A DNA stretch of 22,783 bases from Pseudomonadota bacterium (GTDB lineage Bacteria; Pseudomonadota; Gammaproteobacteria; Burkholderiales; Burkholderiaceae_C): positions 1 to 22,783 of the forward strand of contig JAEYPG010000726.1 of NCBI GenBank assembly GCA_023410975.1, written 5' to 3'. Numbering within the stretch: the first letter of the stretch is position 1; every line of letters starts with the position of its first letter. The notes under the pieces are model-generated. The model searched no databases and was not told the origin of the DNA. It worked only from the letters and a program-made list of their open reading frames with translations. Positions 7,587 through 14,509 of this stretch are shown piece after piece. The translations under genes and the position numbers were made by a program.

Positions 7587-8972
7587 TCAGCAGGGCATGG
7601 GCGCGTTGCGGCGGCTGTAGAACCACCAGGTGACGGCCACGCAGGTGACGTAGAAGGCGATGAAGGCGTAGAGGGCGGCGTCCACCGAGCCGGTCATGGC
7701 GATGGAGCTGCCGTAGCTCTTGGGGATGAAGAAGCCGCCGTAGGCGCCGATGGCCGAGGAGAAGCCCAGCACCGCGGCGGCCTCCTTGTTGGCGTCGCGC
7801 ACGGCCTGCTCCTGGGCGGCGGGGTTCTGTGCCGCGGCGCGCTGGCGCTCGGTCAGGAAGATCACGGGGATCATGCGGAAGGTCGAGCCGTTGCCGATGC
7901 CCGAGGCCGCGAACAGCACCAGGAAGGAGAGCAGGAAGCCGGTGAAGCTGCCGCCCTGCCCGCCGTGCGGCAGGAACTTGATGACGGCCAGCACGCCGGC
8001 GCCCATGGCGAGGAAGGTCCAGAAGGTGACGCGGGCGCCGCCGAGCTTGTCCGCGAGCCAGCCGCCCACCGGGCGCACCAGGGCGCCGAACAATGGGCCC
8101 AGCCAGGCGTACTGCAGCGCGTTGACGCTGGGGAACTGGCTCTTGATCAGCAGCGGGAAGCCCGCCGAGTAGCCGATGAAGCTGCCGAAAGTGCCGATGT
8201 AGAGCCAGCACATCAGCCAGTTGTGCTTGCGCTTGAAGATGACGGCCTGGTCGGCGAAGGAGGCCTTCGCCTCGCTCAGGTCGTTCATGCCGAACCAGGC
8301 CGACAGGGCCGAGGCGATGATGAACGGCACCCAGACGAAGCCCGCGTTCTGCAGCCACATCGGCACGGGCTGGCCGGCCTTTTCCACCAGCTGCGCCTCG
8401 CCGCCCACGCTGCCGAACACGCCGGCGGTGATGACCATGGGCACCACCAGCTGCACCAGCGACACGCCCAGGTTGCCCAGGCCGGCGTTGAGGCCCAGCG
8501 CCGTGCCCTTCTTCGCCTTGGGAAAGAAGAAGCTGATGTTGGCCATGGACGAGGCGAAGTTGCCGCCGCCGAAGCCGCACAGGATGGCCAGCAGCGCGAA
8601 CACCTCGTAGGGCGTCTCGGGGTTCTGCACCGCGAAGCCGATGCCCGCGGCCGGCAGCAGCAGGCTGGCGGTGGAGATGGCCGTCCAGCGCCGGCCGCCC
8701 ACGATGGGCACCATGAAGGAATAGAAGATGCGCAGCGTGGCGCCGCACAGCGCCGGCAGCGAGGCCAGCCAGAACAGCTGGTTGGTGGAGAACTTGAAGC
8801 CCACCGTGGGCAGGTTCACCACCACCACCGACCACACCATCCACACCGCAAAGGCCAGCGTGAGGGCGGGGATGGAGATCCAGAGGTTGCGCTGCGCAAC
8901 CGACTGGCCGCGCTTCTGCCAGAACGCCGGGTCTTCCGGTGCCCACTGGCCGATGACGTACGAGGAAGCCAT
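7587..8972 (-). CDS. narK2: Nitrate/nitrite transporter, E. coli NarK-like (NarK2 type)
   Basis: 461 aa MFS carrier of the nitrate-nitrite porter family, expected to exchange nitrite for nitrate across the inner membrane. The N-terminus (W10-APEDPAFW-Q19, then RNLWISIPALTLAF) closely follows E. coli NarK. The two substrate-binding arginines fall in the right places: R81 in TM2 (GATLRIFYSFMVPI) and R300 in TM8 (GALVRPVGGWLADKLGG). The nitrate-signature motif is present around 140-172 (FASSMANISFFFPK ... LNAGLGNLGVS), and a second glycine-rich block reads AAVLGFSSAIGAYGGFFIPK. The start is ATG 8972 after AAAGGAACC. It is the second carrier of the operon, 104 bp after narK1; in Paracoccus the equivalent pair is fused into one protein, but here the two genes are separate. 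Confidence 0.95.
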   Translation of the reverse strand: MASSYVIGQWAPEDPAFWQKRGQSVAQRNLWISIPALTLAFAVWMVWSVVVVNLPTVGFKFSTNQLFWLASLPALCGATLRIFYSFMVPIVGGRRWTAISTASLLLPAAGIGFAVQNPETPYEVFALLAILCGFGGGNFASSMANISFFFPKAKKGTALGLNAGLGNLGVSLVQLVVPMVITAGVFGSVGGEAQLVEKAGQPVPMWLQNAGFVWVPFIIASALSAWFGMNDLSEAKASFADQAVIFKRKHNWLMCWLYIGTFGSFIGYSAGFPLLIKSQFPSVNALQYAWLGPLFGALVRPVGGWLADKLGGARVTFWTFLAMGAGVLAVIKFLPHGGQGGSFTGFLLSFLVLFAASGIGNGSTFRMIPVIFLTERQRAAAQNPAAQEQAVRDANKEAAAVLGFSSAIGAYGGFFIPKSYGSSIAMTGSVDAALYAFIAFYVTCVAVTWWFYSRRNAPMPC

Positions 8973-9013
8973 GGAACGGTTCCTTTCGTGTGGAACGAGA
9001 AGAGGAAGAAAAG

Positions 9014-9063
9014 AGCGCCGCGCGTGAAGGGTGGATGCCGAAGGAGCGGCAGCGCGCGGCGCT
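9014..9063 (-). other. Intercistronic hairpin between narK1 and narK2
   Basis: Perfect 11-bp inverted repeat, AGCGCCGCGCG at 9014-9024 and CGCGCGGCGCT at 9053-9063, with a 28-nt loop. In the minus-strand transcript the stem is followed by CTTTTCTTCC, a pyrimidine run that is not a classical all-U tract. It could be a leaky terminator, an mRNA-stability element or an RNase processing site that sets different levels of NarK1 and NarK2. The right arm starts 13 nt after the narK1 stop codon in transcript order. Confidence 0.7.
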
Positions 9064-9076
9064 TGGAGACTCGGGG

Positions 9077-10360
9077 TCAGGCGGCCTCCGGGCCCAGGAC
9101 GGGGCGTTGGCGCACCTCGGTGAAGTACATCCAGATCAGCGAGACCCAGACCACGCCGTAGAGCAGCATGAAGGCGCTGGAGCGCACGCCGGTGAGGTCC
9201 ATGAGCGCGCCGAACAGGATCGGCAGCAGGAACCCGCCCAGGCCGCCGGCCAGGCCCACGATGCCGCTGATGGCGCCGATGTTCCTGGGGTAGTCGTTGG
9301 CGATGTACTTGAAGACGCTGGCCTTGCCGAAGGCCCAGGCCACGCCCAGCACGGCCATCAGCGCGGTGAAGGTGTAGACGTTGAGGCCGACGTGGAAGGT
9401 GCTGGGGCCGTTGACGGTCTGGATGGTGAAGTCGGTCTGCGGGTAGGACAGCAGGAACAGGCAGATCCAGCTCACCCACATCACCCACCAGGTGACGGCG
9501 TGGGCGCCGTACTTGTCGGAGAGCCAGCCGCCGATGGCGCGCAGCACGCCGCCGGGCAGCGAGAAGCAGGCCGCCAGCAGCGCCGCGACGCGGATGTCGA
9601 GCCCGTACTCGCCGACGTAGTACTGGACCATCCACAGCGACAGGCCCACGTAGCCGCCGAAGACGATGCTGTAGTACTGGCAGTACTTGAGCACCTTCGG
9701 GTCCTTGAGCGCCTTGAGCTGGTCCGTGAACTTGACGTTGCTGGGCACCAGGTGCGACGGGTCGGAGTGGCTGAAGAGCCAGAACAGGATGACGGTGCCC
9801 AGCATCACGGCGGCGTAGACCTGCGGGACCATGGTCCAGCCGGCGGCGACGACGATGGCAGGCGCCACGAACTTGTTGACGGCCGCGCCCGAGTTGCCGG
9901 CGCCGTAGACGCCCATGGCGAAGCCCTGGCGGTTCTTGGGGAACCAGCGCGCGACGTAGGGCGTGCCGACCGAGAAGGAGCCGCCGGCCAGGCCCACGAA
10001 CAGCCCGATGGCGATGAAGTGCCAGAACTGCGTGGCGTAGGCCATGAGGAAGATGGCCGGGACGGTGCAGGCCATCAGGATCGTCATGACGATGCGGCCG
10101 CCGAAGCGGTCGGTCCAGATGCCCAGGGGCACGCGCACCAGCGAGCCGGTGAGCACGGGCGTGGCGGTGAGCAGCCCGAACTCGGTGGCGCTGAGGCCCA
10201 GCGTCTTCTTCAGCGGGATGCCGATGACGCCGAACATCATCCAGACCATGAAGCACACGGTGAACGCCAGCGTGCTGACCACCAGCACCGACAGCGCCTG
10301 CCGGCTGCGGGTCGCGGCCGCACGCGGCGCCGTGACGGTGGCTGAGACTGGGACGGCCAT
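9077..10360 (-). CDS. narK1: Nitrate transporter, NarK1 type (nitrate/proton symporter-like MFS)
   Basis: 427 aa, 12-TM MFS carrier of the nitrate-nitrite porter family, first gene of the nar operon. It belongs to the shorter NarK1 branch, which is thought to import nitrate with protons and start respiration before nitrite has built up. Visible family features are the TM2 arginine R76 (TGSLVRVPLGIWTDRFGGR), the nitrate-signature-like block MGVYGAGNSGAAVNKFVAPA, and a second glycine-rich block GAISGIVGLAGGLGGFLLP. The start is ATG 10360, with a strong GGAGGGAG ribosome site about 8 nt upstream. The N-terminal 20 residues are Ala/Arg-rich and poorly conserved. Upstream lies a 378-bp non-coding region with an FNR-type box, so this is probably the first cistron. 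Confidence 0.94.
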   Translation of the reverse strand: MAVPVSATVTAPRAAATRSRQALSVLVVSTLAFTVCFMVWMMFGVIGIPLKKTLGLSATEFGLLTATPVLTGSLVRVPLGIWTDRFGGRIVMTILMACTVPAIFLMAYATQFWHFIAIGLFVGLAGGSFSVGTPYVARWFPKNRQGFAMGVYGAGNSGAAVNKFVAPAIVVAAGWTMVPQVYAAVMLGTVILFWLFSHSDPSHLVPSNVKFTDQLKALKDPKVLKYCQYYSIVFGGYVGLSLWMVQYYVGEYGLDIRVAALLAACFSLPGGVLRAIGGWLSDKYGAHAVTWWVMWVSWICLFLLSYPQTDFTIQTVNGPSTFHVGLNVYTFTALMAVLGVAWAFGKASVFKYIANDYPRNIGAISGIVGLAGGLGGFLLPILFGALMDLTGVRSSAFMLLYGVVWVSLIWMYFTEVRQRPVLGPEAA

Positions 10361-10738
10361 CTGGAACTCCCTCCGGTGGTTCTCTGTGGCCGGGACTTTC
10401 GGGTTTTTACGGGGGCGGGACTATTCGTCTGTTGGGGAGGTGTCAGGGGGCGGAAGGAGGATGCGCAAACAGCCTGAAGAACGAGAAGAACCAAGTTCAC
10501 ATCGTTCCAAAGAACTACAACACGAAAAGCAATTGATATCTGGCAAGACGGGAGCTCAGGCCTATGGAAAGCCAAGGGTCAGAGCCGCTTTTTTGCTCCA
10601 CCCCTTGCGCCATCCAAGGATTTATCTGAGGCACCGATAAATTAGATTGCACTGCAACGCCAAAATGCTGATGCAGCAAATATCAGCACAGGCCTGAAAG
10701 CAAGGAAAAGGGCAGAATCCAGCTCACACCTTATCCTC
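10361..10738. other. 378-bp intergenic region upstream of narK1
   Basis: No convincing gene. The stretch is visibly more AT-rich than its surroundings. It contains the FNR/Anr-like box at 10533-10546 and must hold the nar promoter, since the upstream alkC-like gene on the same strand ends at 10739. I see no clear terminator for that gene, no strong -10 at the ideal distance from the FNR box, and no convincing 7-2-7 pair of NarL heptamers. Confidence 0.6.
10533..10546 (-). promoter_or_regulatory. FNR/Anr-type box upstream of narK1
   Basis: On the minus strand it reads TTGCCAGATATCAA, i.e. TTGCC-N4-ATCAA, one mismatch from the accepted TTGAY-N4-ATCAA half-site pattern. If bound at -41.5, transcription would begin near 10498 and leave a leader of about 138 nt before narK1. 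The -10 at that distance is poor (TTGGAA or AACGAT). An FNR-type regulator controlling a nar operon is well established in proteobacteria; binding here is inferred. Confidence 0.6.
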
Positions 10739-11620
10739 TCACGCCCTATTGCGCTTCGCCACTCCTTTCGCCCCGCTTCTCAACCGCAACGCTTCCTGAT
10801 TCATTTTCTTCACCGGATGCCGCAGCGCATGCCGGATCACCCAGCGCAAATCGTCGTCCGCGTCCGCCAGCCAGCGCTCGCAAATCTCGAACACCAGCGC
10901 CGGGTGGTCCTTGGCGATGTCGCCCAGGTGGTTGGCCACGCTGCGGCGCACGTAGAGGCTGGGATCGTTCTTGAGTTTCTCCAAAATCGGCAGCACCGGC
11001 GCCGGATCGGCCTGGAACGCTGGAATGCGTACCGCCCAGGGCAGCCGGGGCCGCGTGCCTTCGGAACACAGGCGGCGCACGTGCGGGTCGGGGTCGTCGG
11101 TCCATTGAAGCAAGCGCTGCAGCGTGCGCGCCGGCTCGTGGATCAAGAAAGGACGGATGCAGAACTCCGCGCTGAAGCGCCGCGTCAATTCGTACTGCGC
11201 CCGCATCGACGCCTCGAAAGGGTCGCGCCCGCCGTTGCCTTCCCGGTTCAAGCCATATTGGGCCACGAAGCTCACATGAGGCAGATAGAAAAATACCGTC
11301 AGCCCCATATTGGACGTCTGCCCCAGCGGCGGCGTCAGTGAATCAACCAGAATGCCGACGGCAGATTCATAGTCTATCGGCAGGTTGTGGCGCAGCGCCC
11401 GCGCCAGGTGCTTGCCGCGCTCCAGGATGCCCAACGGCTCCAGCCCGTCCAGCGCCATGGCCTGAAAAGCCTGGCCGTCGAAATCCGGATGAGCCAGCCC
11501 CACGTTGTGCGCCAGGCATTCCACCGCCTCGGCACCGAGCAGGAATTTCAGCGGCGTGCCTTTTTGAATGGAGCGCGGCGCTGCGGGCAAGCGCAACTGG
11601 TCAAACGAAACGGAGGCCAT
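10739..11620 (-). CDS. AlkC-like DNA alkylation repair protein (HEAT-repeat 3-methyladenine glycosylase family)
   Basis: 293 aa. It is built from helical repeats and carries the family blocks HVRRLCSEGTRPRLPWA (180-196) and YVRRSVANHLGDIAKDHP (223-240), typical of the AlkC/AlkD superfamily of HEAT-like DNA glycosylases (COG4335-type). The N-terminal part (FLLGAEAVECLAHNV...HPDFDGQAF...LEPLGILERGKHLARAL) also fits AlkC. These enzymes excise cationic alkylated bases such as 3-methyladenine by gripping the DNA backbone. The C-terminal 20 residues are basic and variable. The start is ATG 11620; the ribosome site is weak. It is divergent from the M20 gene across only 61 bp, and the pair has lower GC than the nar genes, which may indicate separate acquisition. 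Substrate and activity are inferred from family membership only. Confidence 0.85.
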   Translation of the reverse strand: MASVSFDQLRLPAAPRSIQKGTPLKFLLGAEAVECLAHNVGLAHPDFDGQAFQAMALDGLEPLGILERGKHLARALRHNLPIDYESAVGILVDSLTPPLGQTSNMGLTVFFYLPHVSFVAQYGLNREGNGGRDPFEASMRAQYELTRRFSAEFCIRPFLIHEPARTLQRLLQWTDDPDPHVRRLCSEGTRPRLPWAVRIPAFQADPAPVLPILEKLKNDPSLYVRRSVANHLGDIAKDHPALVFEICERWLADADDDLRWVIRHALRHPVKKMNQEALRLRSGAKGVAKRNRA

Positions 11621-11681
11621 GAAACTCGATATTCAGACGAGATCGTGAGATTATCCACCACTCTTTCAGCAGCAGACCGGA

Positions 11682-12872
11682 ATGGCCGAGCACTCCGCCA
11701 AAAACAGCATGGTCGAATTTCTGAGGCAACTCGTCGCCATTCCCAGCCAGGCCGGCAGCGACGATCCGGCGGCCATCGTGCAGGCTGTTGGCACCTGGCT
11801 GGCTGAAAATGGGGGCCACTTTCAACGGCTCGGTACGGCCAGGAATCCCCGCGCCCTCGTCATCAACCCGCCCACCCAGGCCAGCGACGAGGTTCTGCTG
11901 CTCAACGCCTGCCTCGACACCGCCCCCGTCGGCGATTTGGCCCAGTGGCAATACCCGCCCTTCGGCGCCATCGAACACGAGGGCTGGCTTCATGGCCGGG
12001 GCAGCGCCGATTCCAAAGCGGCGGTAGCGATCCTTTCGGAAATTGCCAGGGCTATGCCCCTCACCGCCCGCGAATCCCATGACGGCCGCCTGCGCCGCGT
12101 CACGCTCGTCTTCGACTGTGACGAGCATTCCGGCCGCTTCGGCGGCATCAAGGCCTACACGGCGAAATTCGGGTTTCCGGCGTTCTGCGCCATCGGCTAT
12201 CCCGGGCCGCGGCACATCGTGGTGGGCTCGCGCGGTTTCTACCGGACCGTGCTCACACTGCGCGGCGAGATGGGGCATTCGGGCAGTGGCAGCGTGCCGG
12301 CCGAATTGGCGGTGGCGAAACTCCAGCGGCTGCTGACCGGGCTGGAAAAAGTGCGGGAGCAAGGTATTCCGGCCAGTGAAAATTTTGCGCTGCGGCCCCG
12401 GGCGTCCGTGACGTGGCTGCGCACCGGCGCCCGCACCTATGCCCTCACGCCCGCGAAGATCGAATGCGGACTCGACATCCGCCTCACGCCCGGTTTTGGC
12501 CACGAAGCCGCCGGCCGTTTCCTGGATGAATTGCTGGCCGACATCGCCCGGGAAATCGGCGGCATCCACGCCAGTTCGCTCGGCCCGGTGAATTGCTGGC
12601 CGGCCTACCGCACGCCCGACGACGCCCTGCTGCCCCGGCTGCTGCAGTCTTGCGCACAGGAGACGCTGGGCCACGCGCCCGAATTCAGCGTTTCGGGCCC
12701 CAGCAACATCGGCAACTACCTGGCGATGCACGGCACGCAGGTAGTTTCAGGCTTCGGCGTCGAATACCAACGCATCCACGGGCCGGACGAATGCGTGAAG
12801 CTGGATTCCATCCCGGGCCTCCATGCCGCCTATGCGTTGGCGGTGCAGCGATTCCTGGACGGGCACGCCTGA
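11682..12872 (+). CDS. M20-family (ArgE/DapE-like) metallohydrolase homologue with altered metal site
   Basis: 396 aa. The fold is M20: catalytic domain 1-180, dimerisation-type insert about 185-295 containing H199 in the GHSG motif, and the catalytic remainder to the end. Against the standard scheme the first metal His is replaced (NACLDTAP, C77, where family members have GHxD), while D79 is kept. The bridging Asp is kept (GRGSADSK, D110). The catalytic Glu is kept but its partner is changed (DCDEHSG: E148 followed by H149 instead of Glu). The IGEP-type Glu is Tyr (IGYPG, Y173). The last ligand is kept (QRIHGPDE, H366). It may be a divergent peptidase or deacylase with an unusual metal site, or a non-canonical hydrolase. 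ATG 11682 has no strong ribosome site; ATG 11709 is an alternative. No signal peptide is seen. Confidence 0.88.
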   Translation: MAEHSAKNSMVEFLRQLVAIPSQAGSDDPAAIVQAVGTWLAENGGHFQRLGTARNPRALVINPPTQASDEVLLLNACLDTAPVGDLAQWQYPPFGAIEHEGWLHGRGSADSKAAVAILSEIARAMPLTARESHDGRLRRVTLVFDCDEHSGRFGGIKAYTAKFGFPAFCAIGYPGPRHIVVGSRGFYRTVLTLRGEMGHSGSGSVPAELAVAKLQRLLTGLEKVREQGIPASENFALRPRASVTWLRTGARTYALTPAKIECGLDIRLTPGFGHEAAGRFLDELLADIAREIGGIHASSLGPVNCWPAYRTPDDALLPRLLQSCAQETLGHAPEFSVSGPSNIGNYLAMHGTQVVSGFGVEYQRIHGPDECVKLDSIPGLHAAYALAVQRFLDGHA

Positions 12873-12901
12873 TTCCCAGTCCAAGTCGCCAGTGAAAGAG
12901 C

Positions 12902-12927
12902 ACCGTGCGCCCTGAGCCCGAACAGGA
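12902..12927. repeat. Possible collapsed remnant of the 75-bp palindromic repeat
   Basis: The stretch GTGCGCCCTGAG-CCCGAACAGG looks like the outer left end of a type-B arm joined directly to the outer right end of a type-A arm (compare GTTCGCCCTGAG and GCCCGAACGG), as if the middle of the element had been deleted. It is short and has mismatches, so chance cannot be excluded. Confidence 0.3.
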
Positions 12928-12978
12928 TTTACTTCACGCTCGAAACAGAACTGGAATGAAAAGGCCGCGCGGCTGGGC

Positions 12979-13085
12979 TCAAGTCTTCAGGTAGCGCTCG
13001 GTCGACTGCACCAATTCCGGTGGAATCCGGGTGGCTCCGTCAGGAAGCCGCCATGCCGGCCGTCGACCATGCGAGCGGCCCTTGG
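12979..13085 (-). pseudogene. Possible 3' remnant of an unidentified gene
   Basis: Beyond the PEP-CTERM stop, a different minus-strand frame reads as plausible protein (HGRRPAWRLPDGATRIPPEL, then VQSTERYLKT and a stop at 12979). There is no start codon or ribosome site of its own; the frame only stays open upstream as a shadow of the PEP-CTERM gene. It may be the tail of a gene truncated when the neighbouring DNA arrived. I cannot identify the family, and it may be non-coding. Confidence 0.2.
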
Positions 13086-13107
13086 GCCTTCCGGGGATGC
13101 CTGTGCG

Positions 13108-13126
13108 CCGCCTGAGCCTCAGGCGG
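13108..13126 (-). terminator. Hairpin overlapping the stop of the PEP-CTERM gene
   Basis: Perfect 8-bp stem CCGCCTGA (13108-13115) and TCAGGCGG (13119-13126) with a 3-nt loop. The stop codon of the PEP-CTERM gene (13119-13121) lies in the stem. No T-tract follows on either strand, so it is at best a weak or Rho-assisted terminator. Confidence 0.35.
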
Positions 13127-14225
13127 GAGCCGCCATCCCGGCCATGCCACGCCGGCGCGAGGAAAAGGCCAGCAGGCCCAGGACCGGCAGCAGCAGCGCC
13201 AGGGTGCCGGGCTCCGGAACGGCTTGCGCGGGCGGCGAGCCGATTTGTTCGAACGTGGGGCTGGTGTCCGGACCCGGCGCGGGCGCAGGCGCGGGCGCCG
13301 GGCTGGGCGCCGCCTGCGGCAGCGCCACCTCGGCCGTGGCGAACAGGTGGTTGTTGTTGATCTGGATGTTCGAGTTCCAGTTCTTCACCACCACGTTGCC
13401 GTTGATCTGGCCGTCCCAGCCACCGTTGACGCTGGCGTTGGGCGCCAGGATGCTGCCGTACACGCCCACGCCCTTGAGCACCAGATCGGTGGCGTCGACG
13501 AAGTTGAACAGCACGTTGTAGTCGCGGAAGCCGTCCAGGCCGACGTTGCGGAAGCCGGCCGTCTCGCCATAGATGTTGAAGATCAGCGTCTGGCCCCGGC
13601 TCAAATTGCTCAGCGAGATGCTGTTGCGCGACAGCAGGTCCGCGCCATCGATCTCGAAGATCTGCGTGCCCGCACTGCCGTCGCCGACGAAGCTCACGCC
13701 GCCCCAGGGGTTCATGTTCACCGTGCCGGAAGCCGTCACGCTGGCCAGGTCCATCGACAGCGTGTTGAGCTGCTGCGCCGCGTCGGCAAAGGAAAACGGC
13801 GCCGTGCCGCCACGCTGCAGCGTGCCGCCGAAGCCCAGGTTCGACATGCTGGCCGAACCGCCCACGTAGGCGTTGCCGTGGTCGATGGAGCCGCTGCTGA
13901 AGCTCAGGTTGCCGCCCACCACCAGCGACTGGCCCGCGTAGCCGGCCTGGTTGTGCAGGTTCACGCTGTAGCCCGTCAGCGTCGCATTGCCCTGCACAGC
14001 CACGGCGCCTTCGGTGTCGCTGTACATGCTGTTGAAGTTGCCCAGCGCAAAGACGTTGAAGTTGCCGGCCACACCCAGGTTCACCGGCACCGCCTGCGCC
14101 GAGGCGGGCACTGCCAGCATTCCCGCCACGGCCAGCGCCACGGCGCATGACGGCGCCTTGAGCCAGGCGTCAAGGGCGGGAAGGAAACGCGGCGCGGTGC
14201 TCGTGGAGGTGGAGGTGGAGGTCAT
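13119..14225 (-). CDS. Choice-of-anchor-A family PEP-CTERM surface protein
   Basis: 368 aa exported protein. The N-terminus has a Ser/Thr repeat (MTSTSTSTST), then a basic/hydrophobic signal segment (about 24-44, AVALAVAGMLAVPASAQA). The mature part (about 45-290) carries the choice-of-anchor-A domain: LGVAGNFNVFALGNFNSM at its start, the beta-rich GQSLVVGGNLSFSSGS block, and VYGSILAPNASVNGGWDGQI near its end. A Pro/Ala spacer (about 302-315) follows. The C-terminus is a PEP-CTERM sorting signal: VPEP at about 336-339, one TM segment, and a basic stop (SSRRR), then nine further residues (GMAGMAAPA), longer than usual after the arginines. Such proteins are processed by exosortase, which is not in this window, and are linked to exopolysaccharide or biofilm. 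The ribosome site is poor. Confidence 0.9.
   Translation of the reverse strand: MTSTSTSTSTAPRFLPALDAWLKAPSCAVALAVAGMLAVPASAQAVPVNLGVAGNFNVFALGNFNSMYSDTEGAVAVQGNATLTGYSVNLHNQAGYAGQSLVVGGNLSFSSGSIDHGNAYVGGSASMSNLGFGGTLQRGGTAPFSFADAAQQLNTLSMDLASVTASGTVNMNPWGGVSFVGDGSAGTQIFEIDGADLLSRNSISLSNLSRGQTLIFNIYGETAGFRNVGLDGFRDYNVLFNFVDATDLVLKGVGVYGSILAPNASVNGGWDGQINGNVVVKNWNSNIQINNNHLFATAEVALPQAAPSPAPAPAPAPGPDTSPTFEQIGSPPAQAVPEPGTLALLLPVLGLLAFSSRRRGMAGMAAPA
14203..14220. repeat. Hexanucleotide tandem repeat, GTGGAG x3
   Basis: Three exact copies of GTGGAG inside the first codons of the PEP-CTERM gene; on the coding strand they encode alternating Ser and Thr. A 6-bp unit cannot shift the reading frame, so any copy-number change would only alter the length of the signal-peptide n-region. 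Confidence 0.7.
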
Positions 14226-14326
14226 GCTAGGAAGGCGGCAGCTTGATGAAGGCTAAGCCCAATTGTCGAGATAGCAACGCCTCACATCGTGTCGCGTCAG
14301 TGAACAGCACCAGCTCCCGGCAAAAG

Positions 14327-14342
14327 CGTGACATATGTCACG
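14327..14342. promoter_or_regulatory. 16-bp perfect palindrome resembling a CRP/Vfr-family operator
   Basis: CGTGACATATGTCACG is a perfect 16-bp palindrome with the GTGA-N6-TCAC core of CRP-type sites. It lies about 102 bp upstream of the PEP-CTERM start (minus) and about 168 bp upstream of the Cas2-like start (plus), inside the 284-bp divergent region. I see no good -10 at class II distance in either direction, so which gene it serves is open. Confidence 0.55.
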
Positions 14343-14509
14343 GCTGCGGCGCCGGCCTCGTGCGCACTTCACGCCGCGGTGCGCGGCGCGCGTGCCAGGC
14401 CCGTGCGGCACGGCGCCGGCGCGAATTCCTGCCTTGGCAGCCGCGGCATCGATGCGCGACATAAACGGCTTCGAACCCTTTATGCCGCTCACGCCCACGG
14501 ACGCCCGCC

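Noticed and set aside
10528..10538. IHF-like site TATCAATTGCTTT next to the FNR box
   Set aside because: Last conserved position differs and the site overlaps the FNR box; too degenerate to claim.
11601..12731. 376-aa minus-strand open frame antisense to the M20 gene
   Set aside because: The plus frame has clear M20 motifs; the antisense frame has no recognisable domain.
12979..14148. 389-aa minus-strand open frame over the PEP-CTERM gene
   Set aside because: Low-complexity Arg/Gly/Gln-rich translation typical of a shadow frame; the +1 frame encodes a clear exported protein. Only its last ~35 codons are kept as a doubtful remnant.
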